Source of the DNA: Coriobacteriia bacterium
GTDB taxonomy: Bacteria; Actinomycetota; Coriobacteriia; Anaerosomatales; SLCP01
Reading direction: 5' to 3'
Length of the DNA: 37,486 bases
Assembly: GCA_007121015.1 (NCBI GenBank)
Contig: SKMN01000030.1
Span: 1-37,486 of the forward strand
Part shown: piece by piece, positions 30,517-37,486 of the stretch
Layout: each line of letters opens with the position of its first letter
How positions within the stretch are numbered: the stretch's first letter is position 1
The notes under the pieces: generated by a model
The model's database searches: none
Seen by the model: only the letters and a program-made list of their open reading frames with translations
Told to the model about the DNA's origin: nothing
Position numbers and translations under genes: made by a program

Positions 30517-31139
30517 CGCCGCGCATCGCCATCATCGACTACAAGATGGGCAACCTGCGCAGCGTGCAGAAGGGGTTCGAGCACGCCGGCGTCGAGGGTG
30601 TCGTCGTGAGCGACGACCCGGCGGCGGTCCGGGCGGCCGACGGCATCGTGCTGCCGGGCGTTGGCGCGTTCCGCGACGCCGCGCACAACCTGCGTGGATC
30701 CGGTCTCGACAGCGTCATCACCGAGAGGGTCGCGGCCGGCACGCCGTTCCTCGGCATCTGCCTCGGCATGCAACTGCTCGCGTCCGTGGGCCTCGAGGAC
30801 GGTGAGTGGGAGGGGCTCGATATCGTCTCAGGACGCTGCGAACGGATCCCCGGCGGCGTGAAGGTCCCGCACATCGGCTGGAACACCGTCGACTACCCGC
30901 GTCCGAGCCGCCTGTTTGCGGGCATCGAGGAGGGGAGCGCGTTCTACTTCGTTCATTCTTACCGCGTCGTACCTGCGGATTCTTCCTGTATCATCGGGTC
31001 GACCGTATACGGGGTGCCGTTTGCCGCGGCACTCGGAACCGGGAACGTGTATGCCGTGCAGTTCCATCCTGAGAAGTCCTCGGCGACGGGACTTGCGGTA
31101 CTCGCGAACTTCGGCCGGATCGTACAGGAGGGTGCATAG
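30513..31139 (+). CDS. hisH: Imidazole glycerol phosphate synthase, glutaminase subunit
   Basis: HisH is a class I glutamine amidotransferase supplying ammonia to HisF. The 208-residue product has IAIIDYKMGNLRSV, the oxyanion region LPGVGAFRDA, the nucleophile in FLGICLGMQLL (cysteine at about residue 83), KVPHIGWNTV and the partner pair in VQFHPEKSS. The start is GTG 30513, overlapping the hisB stop by 4 bp. The stop is directly followed by hisA with no gap. Confidence 0.96.
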   Translation: MTPRIAIIDYKMGNLRSVQKGFEHAGVEGVVVSDDPAAVRAADGIVLPGVGAFRDAAHNLRGSGLDSVITERVAAGTPFLGICLGMQLLASVGLEDGEWEGLDIVSGRCERIPGGVKVPHIGWNTVDYPRPSRLFAGIEEGSAFYFVHSYRVVPADSSCIIGSTVYGVPFAAALGTGNVYAVQFHPEKSSATGLAVLANFGRIVQEGA

Positions 31140-31871
31140 ATGCAAATCTTTCCCGCGATAGACATCCTTGGCGGCAAGGCGGTGCGCCTCAAGCAGGGCC
31201 GCTACGACCAGGTGACCGTGTACAACGAGGACCCCGTCGCGCAGGCGCGCGTGTGGGCCGAGGGCGGCGCCGAGTGGATCCACGTCGTCGACCTCGACGG
31301 GGCGCGCGACGGCACGCCGGCCAACATCGATTCAGTGCGCGCCATCGCGGCCGCCGTCGACGTGCCCGTCCAGACCGGGGGCGGCATCCGCTCGATGGCC
31401 ACGCTCGAGGCGCTCATCGACTCCGGCGTCAGCCGCTGCGTGCTCGGTACCACGCTCGTGACCGAGCCGGAGTTCGTCGCTGCGGCGTGCGCTGCGTATC
31501 CCGAGGCGGTGGTCGCGGGTATCGACGCCCGTGACGGCAAGGTGGCGATCGAGGGGTGGCGTCAGGGCACCGAGCGCGGCGTCTTCGAGCTCGTGCACGA
31601 ACTCGAACTCCTCGGCGTGCGACGCGTCGTCTACACCGACATCTCGCGCGACGGCATGCAGCAGGGCGCCAACTACGGCGCGTATTGTGCGCTCGCCGGC
31701 CAGATCGAGATCCCAATCATCGCGTCGGGTGGCGTATCGACGCTCGACGACCTCCGCGACCTCGCGTCGATCGGCCCGGGTGTCGAGGGCGCGATCGTGG
31801 GCACCGCTCTCTACGAGGGAGCCTTCACGCTGCCCGAGGCGATCGCGGTGGGCTACGGAGTGGAGCCGTGA
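31140..31871 (+). CDS. hisA: ProFAR isomerase (1-(5-phosphoribosyl)-5-[(5-phosphoribosylamino)methylideneamino]imidazole-4-carboxamide isomerase)
   Basis: HisA is a TIM-barrel enzyme opening the ribose ring of ProFAR. The 243-residue product shows [18 protein letters not shown] with the catalytic Asp, [20 protein letters not shown] with the phosphate-binding loop, [15 protein letters not shown] with the second Asp, and [13 protein letters not shown]. In actinomycetes HisA can be bifunctional with TrpF (PriA). Whether this one is cannot be told from these motifs alone, and no trp genes are in the window. ATG 31140 has GGAGGG upstream. Confidence 0.94.
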   Translation: MQIFPAIDILGGKAVRLKQGRYDQVTVYNEDPVAQARVWAEGGAEWIHVVDLDGARDGTPANIDSVRAIAAAVDVPVQTGGGIRSMATLEALIDSGVSRCVLGTTLVTEPEFVAAACAAYPEAVVAGIDARDGKVAIEGWRQGTERGVFELVHELELLGVRRVVYTDISRDGMQQGANYGAYCALAGQIEIPIIASGGVSTLDDLRDLASIGPGVEGAIVGTALYEGAFTLPEAIAVGYGVEP

Positions 31872-31878
31872 TGCGCCG

Positions 31879-32694
31879 GTGCTGACGAAACGGGTCATAC
31901 CCTGTCTTGACGTCCATGCCGGACGCGTGGTCAAGGGCGTGAACTTCGTCGACCTGCAAGACGCGGGCGATCCCGTCGAGCTCGCCGCCTTCTACGACAG
32001 CGAGGGCGCCGACGAACTCGTCTTCCTCGACATCACCGCGAGTCACGAGGAGCGGCCGGCGATGCTCGAGGTGGCGGCTCGCACGTCAGAAGAGGTCTTC
32101 ATCCCCTACACCGTGGGCGGGGGCATGCGCTCGGCAGCCGACATCCGCGCGATGCTCGCCGCCGGGTGCGACAAGATCTCGCTGAACTCGGCCGCCGTGC
32201 GCGCGCCGTCGCTCGTCACCGAGACGAGCCGCATCTACGGCGCGCAGTGCATCGTGGTGGCCATCGACGCGAAGCGCATCGCGGGCGACCGCGAGCGCTG
32301 GGAGGTCTTCATCAACGGCGGACGGGTGAACACCGAACTCGACGCGGTCGAGTGGGCGCGTGAGGCAGAGCGGCTCGGCGCCGGCGAGATCCTGCTCACG
32401 AGCATGGACCGCGACGGCACGAACGAGGGCTACGACATCCCGCTCACGCGCGCGATCACCCGCGAGCTCTCGATCCCCGTGATCGCGAGCGGGGGTGCCG
32501 GCACGCTCGAGCACTTCGCCGAGGTCATCGTCGACGCCGACGCCGACGCGGTACTCGCGGCCAGCACGCTGCACTTCGGTACCTTCCGGGTACACGATAT
32601 CAAGACGCATCTCGCGTCCCACGGCATACCCGTGCGGCTCGTCGAGGTGGCCGAAGAAGCCCGATCACCAGTGGCAGGAGAGTGGATTCGATGA
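31879..32694 (+). CDS. hisF: Imidazole glycerol phosphate synthase, cyclase subunit
   Basis: HisF is a TIM barrel that uses ammonia from HisH to form imidazole glycerol phosphate and AICAR. The 271-residue product, somewhat longer than the usual 250-260, begins [19 protein letters not shown] with the catalytic Asp. It shows [54 protein letters not shown] (second Asp) and [13 protein letters not shown]. The start is GTG 31879. The ATG at 31871 belongs to another frame and encodes nothing recognisable. The extra C-terminal residues ([12 protein letters not shown]) overlap the hisI start. Confidence 0.95.
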   Translation: MLTKRVIPCLDVHAGRVVKGVNFVDLQDAGDPVELAAFYDSEGADELVFLDITASHEERPAMLEVAARTSEEVFIPYTVGGGMRSAADIRAMLAAGCDKISLNSAAVRAPSLVTETSRIYGAQCIVVAIDAKRIAGDRERWEVFINGGRVNTELDAVEWAREAERLGAGEILLTSMDRDGTNEGYDIPLTRAITRELSIPVIASGGAGTLEHFAEVIVDADADAVLAASTLHFGTFRVHDIKTHLASHGIPVRLVEVAEEARSPVAGEWIR

Positions 32695-33071
32695 GCGAGC
32701 ACCAGCACGAGGCGACGGAGGGTGTGCGCGTTGAGGACCTGCGTTTCGACGCGAAAGGCCTCATCGCCACGGTCATCCAGCAGCACGACACGCGCGAGGT
32801 ACTCATGGTCGCATGGATGGACGCCGAGGCGGTCCGGCGTACCGTCACGACAGGACGGACGTGGTTCTGGAGCCGTTCGCGCCAGGAGTACTGGTGCAAG
32901 GGCGAGACGTCCGGCAACATCCAGACCGTGCACGATGTCCTCGTCGACTGCGACGCGGACACGCTCCTCGTACTGGTGGACCAGAAGGGCGTTGCGTGTC
33001 ATACCGGTGAGCGCACTTGCTTCTACCGTCCGGTGATCGCCGAGCGCAGCGAGGAGGCGCCCGATGAGTGA
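32691..33071 (+). CDS. hisI: Phosphoribosyl-AMP cyclohydrolase
   Basis: HisI opens the adenine ring of phosphoribosyl-AMP using zinc. The 126-residue product shows [29 protein letters not shown]-type sequence, [23 protein letters not shown] (magnesium-binding Asp triad and zinc Cys) and [10 protein letters not shown] (zinc Cys). It is monofunctional, separate from hisE. ATG 32691 overlaps the hisF stop by 4 bp and has AGGAGA upstream; GTG 32682 is too close to that site. Confidence 0.95.
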   Translation: MSEHQHEATEGVRVEDLRFDAKGLIATVIQQHDTREVLMVAWMDAEAVRRTVTTGRTWFWSRSRQEYWCKGETSGNIQTVHDVLVDCDADTLLVLVDQKGVACHTGERTCFYRPVIAERSEEAPDE

Positions 33072-33402
33072 CGACGTCCGCGCGGTCCTCGGCGACCCCG
33101 CGCCTCCCGAACGGCCGCGTATCGGCCCGGTGCTCGAGGAGGTCTACGCGGTGCTCGAGCAACGTAAGGCCGAGCCGTCAGAGGAATCCTACACCGCGAA
33201 ACTCCTCGTAGGGCCCCAGGACAAGCTCCTCAAGAAGATCGCCGAGGAGGCGAGCGAGGTCATCATCGCAGCGCGGGACCGCGATCCCCAGCAGCTGTGC
33301 TACGAGATCGGCGACCTCGTCTACCACGTGCTCGTGGTGATGCTCCGCGAGGGCCTCACCCTCGACGACCTGGCCGAAGAGCTCGCCAGCCGGCGGCGGT
33401 AG
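33064..33402 (+). CDS. hisE: Phosphoribosyl-ATP pyrophosphatase
   Basis: HisE removes pyrophosphate from phosphoribosyl-ATP, the second pathway step. The 112-residue product has the MazG-like helical motifs EESYTAKLLVGPQDKLLKKIAEEASEV in part and the metal-binding EIGDLVYHVLVVM, followed by LTLDDLAEELASRR. An N-terminal extension of about 20 residues ([16 protein letters not shown]) is longer than usual. ATG 33064 overlaps the hisI end by 8 bp and has GAGGAGG upstream. It is the last his gene of the operon. Confidence 0.93.
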   Translation: MSDDVRAVLGDPAPPERPRIGPVLEEVYAVLEQRKAEPSEESYTAKLLVGPQDKLLKKIAEEASEVIIAARDRDPQQLCYEIGDLVYHVLVVMLREGLTLDDLAEELASRRR

Positions 33403-33409
33403 GGCCACG

Positions 33410-34402
33410 GTGGTGGCGGCGCGACCGGCGGCGGTGCGAACGGAGCGGATCGAGCCGCTGTGGGACCGCGTCGACCGCAACCGCATCGAGCTCGCCGCCT
33501 TCATCGTGCTGCTGCTCGCCGCGAGCGCCGCGTTCGCGGCCATCCTGCTCGGTGTCGTGCTCATCGCCGTTACGCTGGTGACCGAGGAGCCCGGGCGATG
33601 GGCGATCGTATTCGACAACATCGGGGTGACGTTCGCGCTGTGGTCCGGGACGGTCGCGCTCGGCGTGGGCGTCTACGTCGCGCCCGCCCTGTGGGTGCTC
33701 GAGACGTCCAACGTCAACGCGTTTGTGTTCGCCAAGGGGCAGCGCCGGCCGGTGGTGGGCGTGACGCGTGGGCTCGCCGAGCGCCTGACCCCTAACGAGC
33801 AGCGCGCCGTGTTCGCCAACCTCATGGCCCGCCTGCGCGCCGGCGACACCATCTGGGCCACCGGAGTCACCGCGATCATGGCGCCGCTGTGGACGATCCG
33901 CGAGTACGGGCTCACCGCCCGGGAGGACCCGTCAGGAGAGCCCACCCGGCTCGTGCGCATCTACACCGAGGAGGGCGTCAAGGAGGTCAACCCCGCGATG
34001 GACGCGCGGATGCTCCTGTTCGTGGCGTGGCTGTTCCCGGTGATCGTGTTCTTCATCGTCGTCTCCGAGTACATCGCGTTCGGGCACCGGCGCTCGCAGC
34101 TGCGCCACGCCGAGGTGGCCGATGCCGAGGGGATGTTGCTGCTCAAAGATCCCCGCTCGATGCTCGCCGCGCTCGAGAAGTGCGTGCGCTTCAACAACTA
34201 CGTGCCTACCGCCGGCCCCGGCTTCACGCAGCTCTTCTACTGCTGGACAGGAGCCGGCTCGACCGGCGACGAGTACGATCCGGAGTACCGGCGTGTCACG
34301 CGGTTGCGAGAAGTGCTCGGAGCCGAGGGACTCGCCGAGCCGAGGATCGTGCCCAACGAGCCGGTGCTGGCCCCGCCGGCCGCCCCTCGGCTCGAGGGGT
34401 GA
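33410..34402 (+). CDS. Membrane protein resembling an M48 (HtpX-like) peptidase that lacks the zinc motif
   Basis: The 330-residue product has at least three membrane spans (about 27-55, 67-90 and 200-223). Between the second and third lies NAFVFAKGQRRPVVGVTRGLAERLTPNEQRAVFANLMARLRAGDT in outline. This follows the M48/HtpX layout (NAFA, then VxVTxGL, then the HExxH helix ending in D-T), but the HELAH position reads NLMAR. Later, ADAEGMLLLKDPRSMLAALEKC matches the EADxxA/SALEKL region downstream of the third zinc ligand. If homologous, it is a catalytically dead pseudopeptidase. I am moderately sure of the resemblance and unsure of any role. GTG 33410 lies 7 bp after hisE, so it may be read from the his operon. 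Confidence 0.6.
   Translation: MVAARPAAVRTERIEPLWDRVDRNRIELAAFIVLLLAASAAFAAILLGVVLIAVTLVTEEPGRWAIVFDNIGVTFALWSGTVALGVGVYVAPALWVLETSNVNAFVFAKGQRRPVVGVTRGLAERLTPNEQRAVFANLMARLRAGDTIWATGVTAIMAPLWTIREYGLTAREDPSGEPTRLVRIYTEEGVKEVNPAMDARMLLFVAWLFPVIVFFIVVSEYIAFGHRRSQLRHAEVADAEGMLLLKDPRSMLAALEKCVRFNNYVPTAGPGFTQLFYCWTGAGSTGDEYDPEYRRVTRLREVLGAEGLAEPRIVPNEPVLAPPAAPRLEG
34383..34399 (+). terminator. GC-rich hairpin at the end of the his transcript
   Basis: CCCCTCG (34383-34389) and CGAGGGG (34393-34399) form a perfect 7-bp stem with a three-base loop, touching the stop codon at 34400. A second weak stem (GACCC/GGGTC, 34411-34434) follows. No T-run is present, so termination strength is uncertain. Confidence 0.35.
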
Positions 34403-34575
34403 GCGGGCGAGACCCGAACCGCGGCCGAAGGGTCGTGCACCCTCGTTGGCAACGTGTCCGTAACGGGCGCCTGCGTACCTGCCTATCAAGTACGGCATGG
34501 GGGCACCCTGAGTCACGTGTACGCATATCGATTCTCGTATCTTCTGTAAGGCGTAACTAGGGGGATGGTCGCCCA

Positions 34576-35994
34576 ATGGAGATGACGCAGTTCGGCCTGT
34601 CGCGAGGAGCGGTGGGGCTCCGCCTGCTCCTCGCCACATCCCTCCTCACGGCGATCGCTCCTGCAGGGTGCGCAATCGAGTCTGAACCCGGCCTCTATCC
34701 CGTTGCCTCCCGGGTGATCGAGGGGTACCCGGACATCTCACGGGGCCCCTGGGGAGACCCTTCGGTGAGCGGGGTCGTGCTCCCGGAGGGGCCGGCCATC
34801 CTAGCGGGGGGCTCGCTCCTCGCTCTGAACGGCACTCGCCTCGAGGAACTGCTGCGGTTCTCGAGCGAGTACCAGGCGCTCACCGATGCACATGGCAGCT
34901 GGATGCTTCCTCGAGAGCTACAGCCATGGGGCGGCGCGATCGTGATGGTACGCGAGGCGTCTGACGGAATCGGGCTAGACGGGAATACCGACGAATACCA
35001 CGAACTCGTCTTGGCAGACGTCACCGGAGACGGCATGGCGACCGAGATCCTGCTCGAAGCACCACGCATCGATGAGGTGCTCGTCGTTCCCGGGGATGAC
35101 TCCGCGACGGTGATGGCCGTCACCTCGGGAGATGATGAGCTGTCTGGCTGGCAGCGCTGGCTGTCGACGCTGAGCATCAGCCCGGGCGGCCTAACAGAGA
35201 TGACCTCGGAGCAGGTCGACTATCACCCCTACCTGCTGGTCGCCGACTCTCCCGATGGGGTGACGATCGGGGCGCTCGTCTCGCCGACGCAAGACGATGA
35301 TGGGCAGCAGGACCCCGAGTTGCGCATTCTCAGACCGGATGGTTCGCTCGATTGGGTAGCGAGCGTTTCCGGAAGCGGGCTCATCGGCACGTACCGCGAC
35401 AATGGCGATGCCGGGTGGCTGGTCAACACAACTACCATGCCGGGTCCTGATGAGTGGGATCATGAGCTCACGCTACTGACCGAGACTTCGGCTGAGAGAT
35501 TCGAGTTGGACCTCGGTGATCCTTGGATCATCGCGACCGGAGACCTCGATGCCGACTCACCCGGTGACGAGATCCTTATGATGAGGGATTACCTCCCTAT
35601 CGAGCCCGGGCGCTGGGAGCCGTCTCTGGTCGTCGGCACGCTCGCTGACGGCCGGGTCGAGGAGCTCTACACGGTTGCTGAGTGGGACCAGCGGGTCAGG
35701 GGAGTCACCATAGCTGACGTCAACGGCAACGGCTTGAGCGACATCGTCGTGGTGGTGGACACCGAACCACACGTGTACAAGAGTGCGTACCTGGGCCGTG
35801 TGGAGGTGTTCTTGAACAGCGGCGATGGCTTCGGGGCCCCGCTTGTCTCCCCCGTGTACGACACGATCACGTCGCTGGACCTGATCGATCTCGATGACGA
35901 CGGCATGCTCGAGGTGGCGATCGCGTACGTCGAGCATCCCGAGGAGGCCGACGGTGGCCGCACGTCCTACGTCGACGTGCTGAAGGTGAAGTAG
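34576..35994 (+). CDS. Lipoprotein with FG-GAP/VCBS-like repeats
   Basis: The 472-residue product has a lipoprotein signal peptide (LRLLLATSLLTAIAPAGC, cysteine near residue 33). The remainder looks like an integrin-type beta-propeller: three or more calcium-loop-like repeats, including ADVTGDGMATEILLEAP, GDLDADSPGDEILMM, ADVNGNGLSDIVVVVD and IDLDDDGMLEVAIAYV. Such repeats form FG-GAP propellers that bind calcium and ligands outside the cell. The exact function is not recognisable. ATG 34576 has AGGGGGATGG upstream. It stands alone between the his operon and argS, with about 170 bp before it and 159 bp after. Confidence 0.75.
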   Translation: MEMTQFGLSRGAVGLRLLLATSLLTAIAPAGCAIESEPGLYPVASRVIEGYPDISRGPWGDPSVSGVVLPEGPAILAGGSLLALNGTRLEELLRFSSEYQALTDAHGSWMLPRELQPWGGAIVMVREASDGIGLDGNTDEYHELVLADVTGDGMATEILLEAPRIDEVLVVPGDDSATVMAVTSGDDELSGWQRWLSTLSISPGGLTEMTSEQVDYHPYLLVADSPDGVTIGALVSPTQDDDGQQDPELRILRPDGSLDWVASVSGSGLIGTYRDNGDAGWLVNTTTMPGPDEWDHELTLLTETSAERFELDLGDPWIIATGDLDADSPGDEILMMRDYLPIEPGRWEPSLVVGTLADGRVEELYTVAEWDQRVRGVTIADVNGNGLSDIVVVVDTEPHVYKSAYLGRVEVFLNSGDGFGAPLVSPVYDTITSLDLIDLDDDGMLEVAIAYVEHPEEADGGRTSYVDVLKVK

Positions 35995-36080
35995 GGTGTC
36001 GGAACCGCAGCGGCCGTCAATTGTGGCCCAGATGCTGCGCAGGGCTTACGAGTAGGCCTCGCGACATTCCTGGCAGGCGA

Positions 36081-36109
36081 TTGCCGCACACGAGCGCTCG
36101 CGCTATCCT
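36081..36109 (+). promoter_or_regulatory. Candidate promoter of argS
   Basis: TTGCCG (36081-36086) and TATCCT (36104-36109) are 17 bp apart. Transcription would start near 36116, about 38 nt ahead of the chosen argS start. This makes the in-frame ATG at 36112 unlikely as the start. Confidence 0.45.
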
Positions 36110-36153
36110 GAATGGCCCGCCCCGTGCCCGCCGAGTCGAGGAGCCCGCCGCCC

Positions 36154-37486
36154 GTGAGAGAACTCGTCGCACTACTCTTCCGCGATGCGCTCAACGCCGC
36201 CGTCGAAGCGGGCGAGATCCCACTTCCCACCGTCCCCGAGCCCCGCATCGAGCGGCCGCGCGATCCAGCGCACGGCGACTGGGCGACCAACGTTGCGATG
36301 GCCTCGGCCAAGGCGGCCGGGATGAACCCGCGCGCGCTCGCCGAGGCGCTCGCCGCGCGCGTCACCGATCACCCGGACGTCGCCGCCGTCGAGGTCGCGG
36401 GACCCGGCTTCATCAACATCCGCCTCTCGGCCCACGCGCTCCAGCGCGTGCTCGTCGACGTGCGGGCGCAGGGAGCGGACTTTGGCCGTATCGACGAGGG
36501 CGCAGGCCGCCGCGTGCAGGTCGAGTTCGTCTCGGCCAACCCCGTCGGGCCGATGCACGTGGGCCACGGACGCTGGGCGGCGCTCGGCGACAGCATGGCG
36601 CGCGTGCTCGCGCACGCCGGATGGGACGTCGAGCGCGAGTTCTACATCAACGACCAGGGCGTGCAGATGGACGTGTTCGCCCGTTCGGTCGCCGCTCGCT
36701 ACCTCGAGCTGTGCGGCCGCGACGTGGAGTTTCCCGAGGAGGGCTACCGGGGCGCCTACATCGTCGAGATCGCCCGCGAGATCCTCGCCGACGAAGGCGA
36801 GGCGTGGGCGGACGCCGATGCGACCGCGCGCGAGGCGCACTTCCGCGAGAAGGCGTACGCACAGGTGCTCGCGCACCTCAAGCAGGTGCTCTCGGGCATG
36901 GGCGTCGAGTTCGACGTGTGGTTTTCGGAGCGCACGTTGCACGAGCTTGCCGCGGAGAGCGGGGCGAGCACGATAGAGCACACCATCGAGCGGTTGCGCG
37001 AGGCCGGCCACATCTACGAACACGAGGGCGCGACGTGGTTCCGTTCCACGGCGTTTGCCGACGACAAGGACCGCGTGCTCAAGAAGGCGGACGGCTCCTA
37101 CACGTACTTCGCCGCCGACATCGCCTACCACGCCGACAAGTACGATCGCGGCTTCGACCGCGTCATCGACATCTGGGGGGCCGACCACCACGGCTACGTG
37201 AAGCGCATGGAGGCCGCGGTCGCCGCGCTCGGGCATGAGGGCAAACTCGACGTGGTCATCGGCCAGCTCGTGAACCTCTTCAGCGCTGGTGAGGTCGTGC
37301 GGATGAGCAAGCGTACCGGCGAGATGGTCACCTTCGAGGACCTTCTCGACGAGGTGGGCCCGGATGCGGCGCGCTACTTCTTCCTGCGCCGCTCCACCGA
37401 CCAGCCGCTCGACTTCGACATCGCGCTGGCAAAGGAGCAGTCTGCCGAGAACCCCGTCTACTACGTGCAATACGCGCACGCGCGCA
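36154..37486 (+). CDS. argS: Arginyl-tRNA synthetase, 3' end cut by window edge
   Basis: ArgS charges tRNA-Arg. The open frame runs to the last base of the window, 444 codons, so about the last fifth is missing. Visible: the N-terminal Add-1 domain (HGDWATNVAMASAKAAG, GPGFINIRL), the HIGH-type motif in EFVSANPVGPMHVGHGRWAALGD, FYINDQGVQMDVFARS, DIWGADHHGYVKRMEAA, the KMSKS-type motif in VRMSKRTGEMVTFEDLL, and RYFFLRRSTDQPLDFD with NPVYYVQYAHAR at the edge. I chose GTG 36154 (GAGGAG 11 bases upstream). GTG 36124 and ATG 36112 in the same frame are weaker choices. Confidence 0.93.
   Translation, partial: MRELVALLFRDALNAAVEAGEIPLPTVPEPRIERPRDPAHGDWATNVAMASAKAAGMNPRALAEALAARVTDHPDVAAVEVAGPGFINIRLSAHALQRVLVDVRAQGADFGRIDEGAGRRVQVEFVSANPVGPMHVGHGRWAALGDSMARVLAHAGWDVEREFYINDQGVQMDVFARSVAARYLELCGRDVEFPEEGYRGAYIVEIAREILADEGEAWADADATAREAHFREKAYAQVLAHLKQVLSGMGVEFDVWFSERTLHELAAESGASTIEHTIERLREAGHIYEHEGATWFRSTAFADDKDRVLKKADGSYTYFAADIAYHADKYDRGFDRVIDIWGADHHGYVKRMEAAVAALGHEGKLDVVIGQLVNLFSAGEVVRMSKRTGEMVTFEDLLDEVGPDAARYFFLRRSTDQPLDFDIALAKEQSAENPVYYVQYAHAR

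Noticed and set aside
36172-37479. Minus-strand frame of 435 codons at the right end
   Set aside because: The plus strand encodes argS with both signature motifs; the antisense product matches nothing.
1-37486. tRNA, rRNA, CRISPR array, insertion sequence or prophage
   Set aside because: No cloverleaf in the gaps, no rRNA-like sequence, no transposase or integrase frame and no regularly spaced repeats were seen by eye; a tRNA or covariance search was not possible here.

Overview
The window is GC-rich bacterial chromosomal DNA. It combines several secreted or membrane multiheme c-type cytochromes, a cell-wall-binding-repeat-2 (CWB2) surface protein, a short-form HisG/HisZ histidine operon and a citramalate synthase. 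There are no outer-membrane porin or TonB-type genes. Together this suggests an anaerobic actinomycete, probably near Coriobacteriia (the uncultured OPB41/Anaerosomatales type). The placement is inference from gene content; no marker gene was compared.

Positions 1-15,700 form a respiratory and cell-surface region. It opens with the 3' part of a family-4 glycosyltransferase and a minus-strand exported protein of unknown function. A plus-strand run follows: a small anchored protein, an NTF2-like lipoprotein, a TPR protein, an NHL beta-propeller with two membrane spans, and a GerMN lipoprotein. After a strong hairpin come a secreted seven-heme cytochrome and, directly behind it, a Tat-exported protein of the C-GCAxxG-C-C/split-Soret type. 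The coding region of that protein is interrupted by one in-frame UGA at the position of a conserved cysteine. A SECIS-like hairpin starts 18 nt after the UGA, so I read the gene as one 337-residue selenoprotein with two c-heme motifs. A small acidic exported protein and a large RCC1/CWB2/Ig-like surface protein complete the plus-strand part. On the minus strand lie a TPR protein and a tightly overlapped set of three membrane-anchored proteins, two of which carry 12 and 10 CXXCH motifs (plus two CX3CH). The likely joint role is moving electrons between membrane and cell exterior; the partner substrate is unknown.

Positions 15,700-16,800 hold a ribbon-helix-helix antitoxin and GNAT acetyltransferase toxin pair (minus strand).

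Positions 16,876-25,325 carry leuB, ilvE and cimA (isoleucine from pyruvate through citramalate), a fumarylacetoacetate-hydrolase family enzyme, a yerC-type TrpR-fold regulator and dnaE.

Positions 25,373-33,402 are a complete-looking histidine operon, hisZ-G-D-C-B-H-A-F-I-E, lacking only histidinol-phosphatase. Its strong promoter is followed by two overlapping palindromes that look like an operator. A membrane protein resembling an M48 peptidase without its zinc motif follows, then an FG-GAP-like lipoprotein and the 5' part of argS, which runs off the right edge.

The main discovery candidate is the UGA-containing cytochrome-like selenoprotein at 7793-8806.
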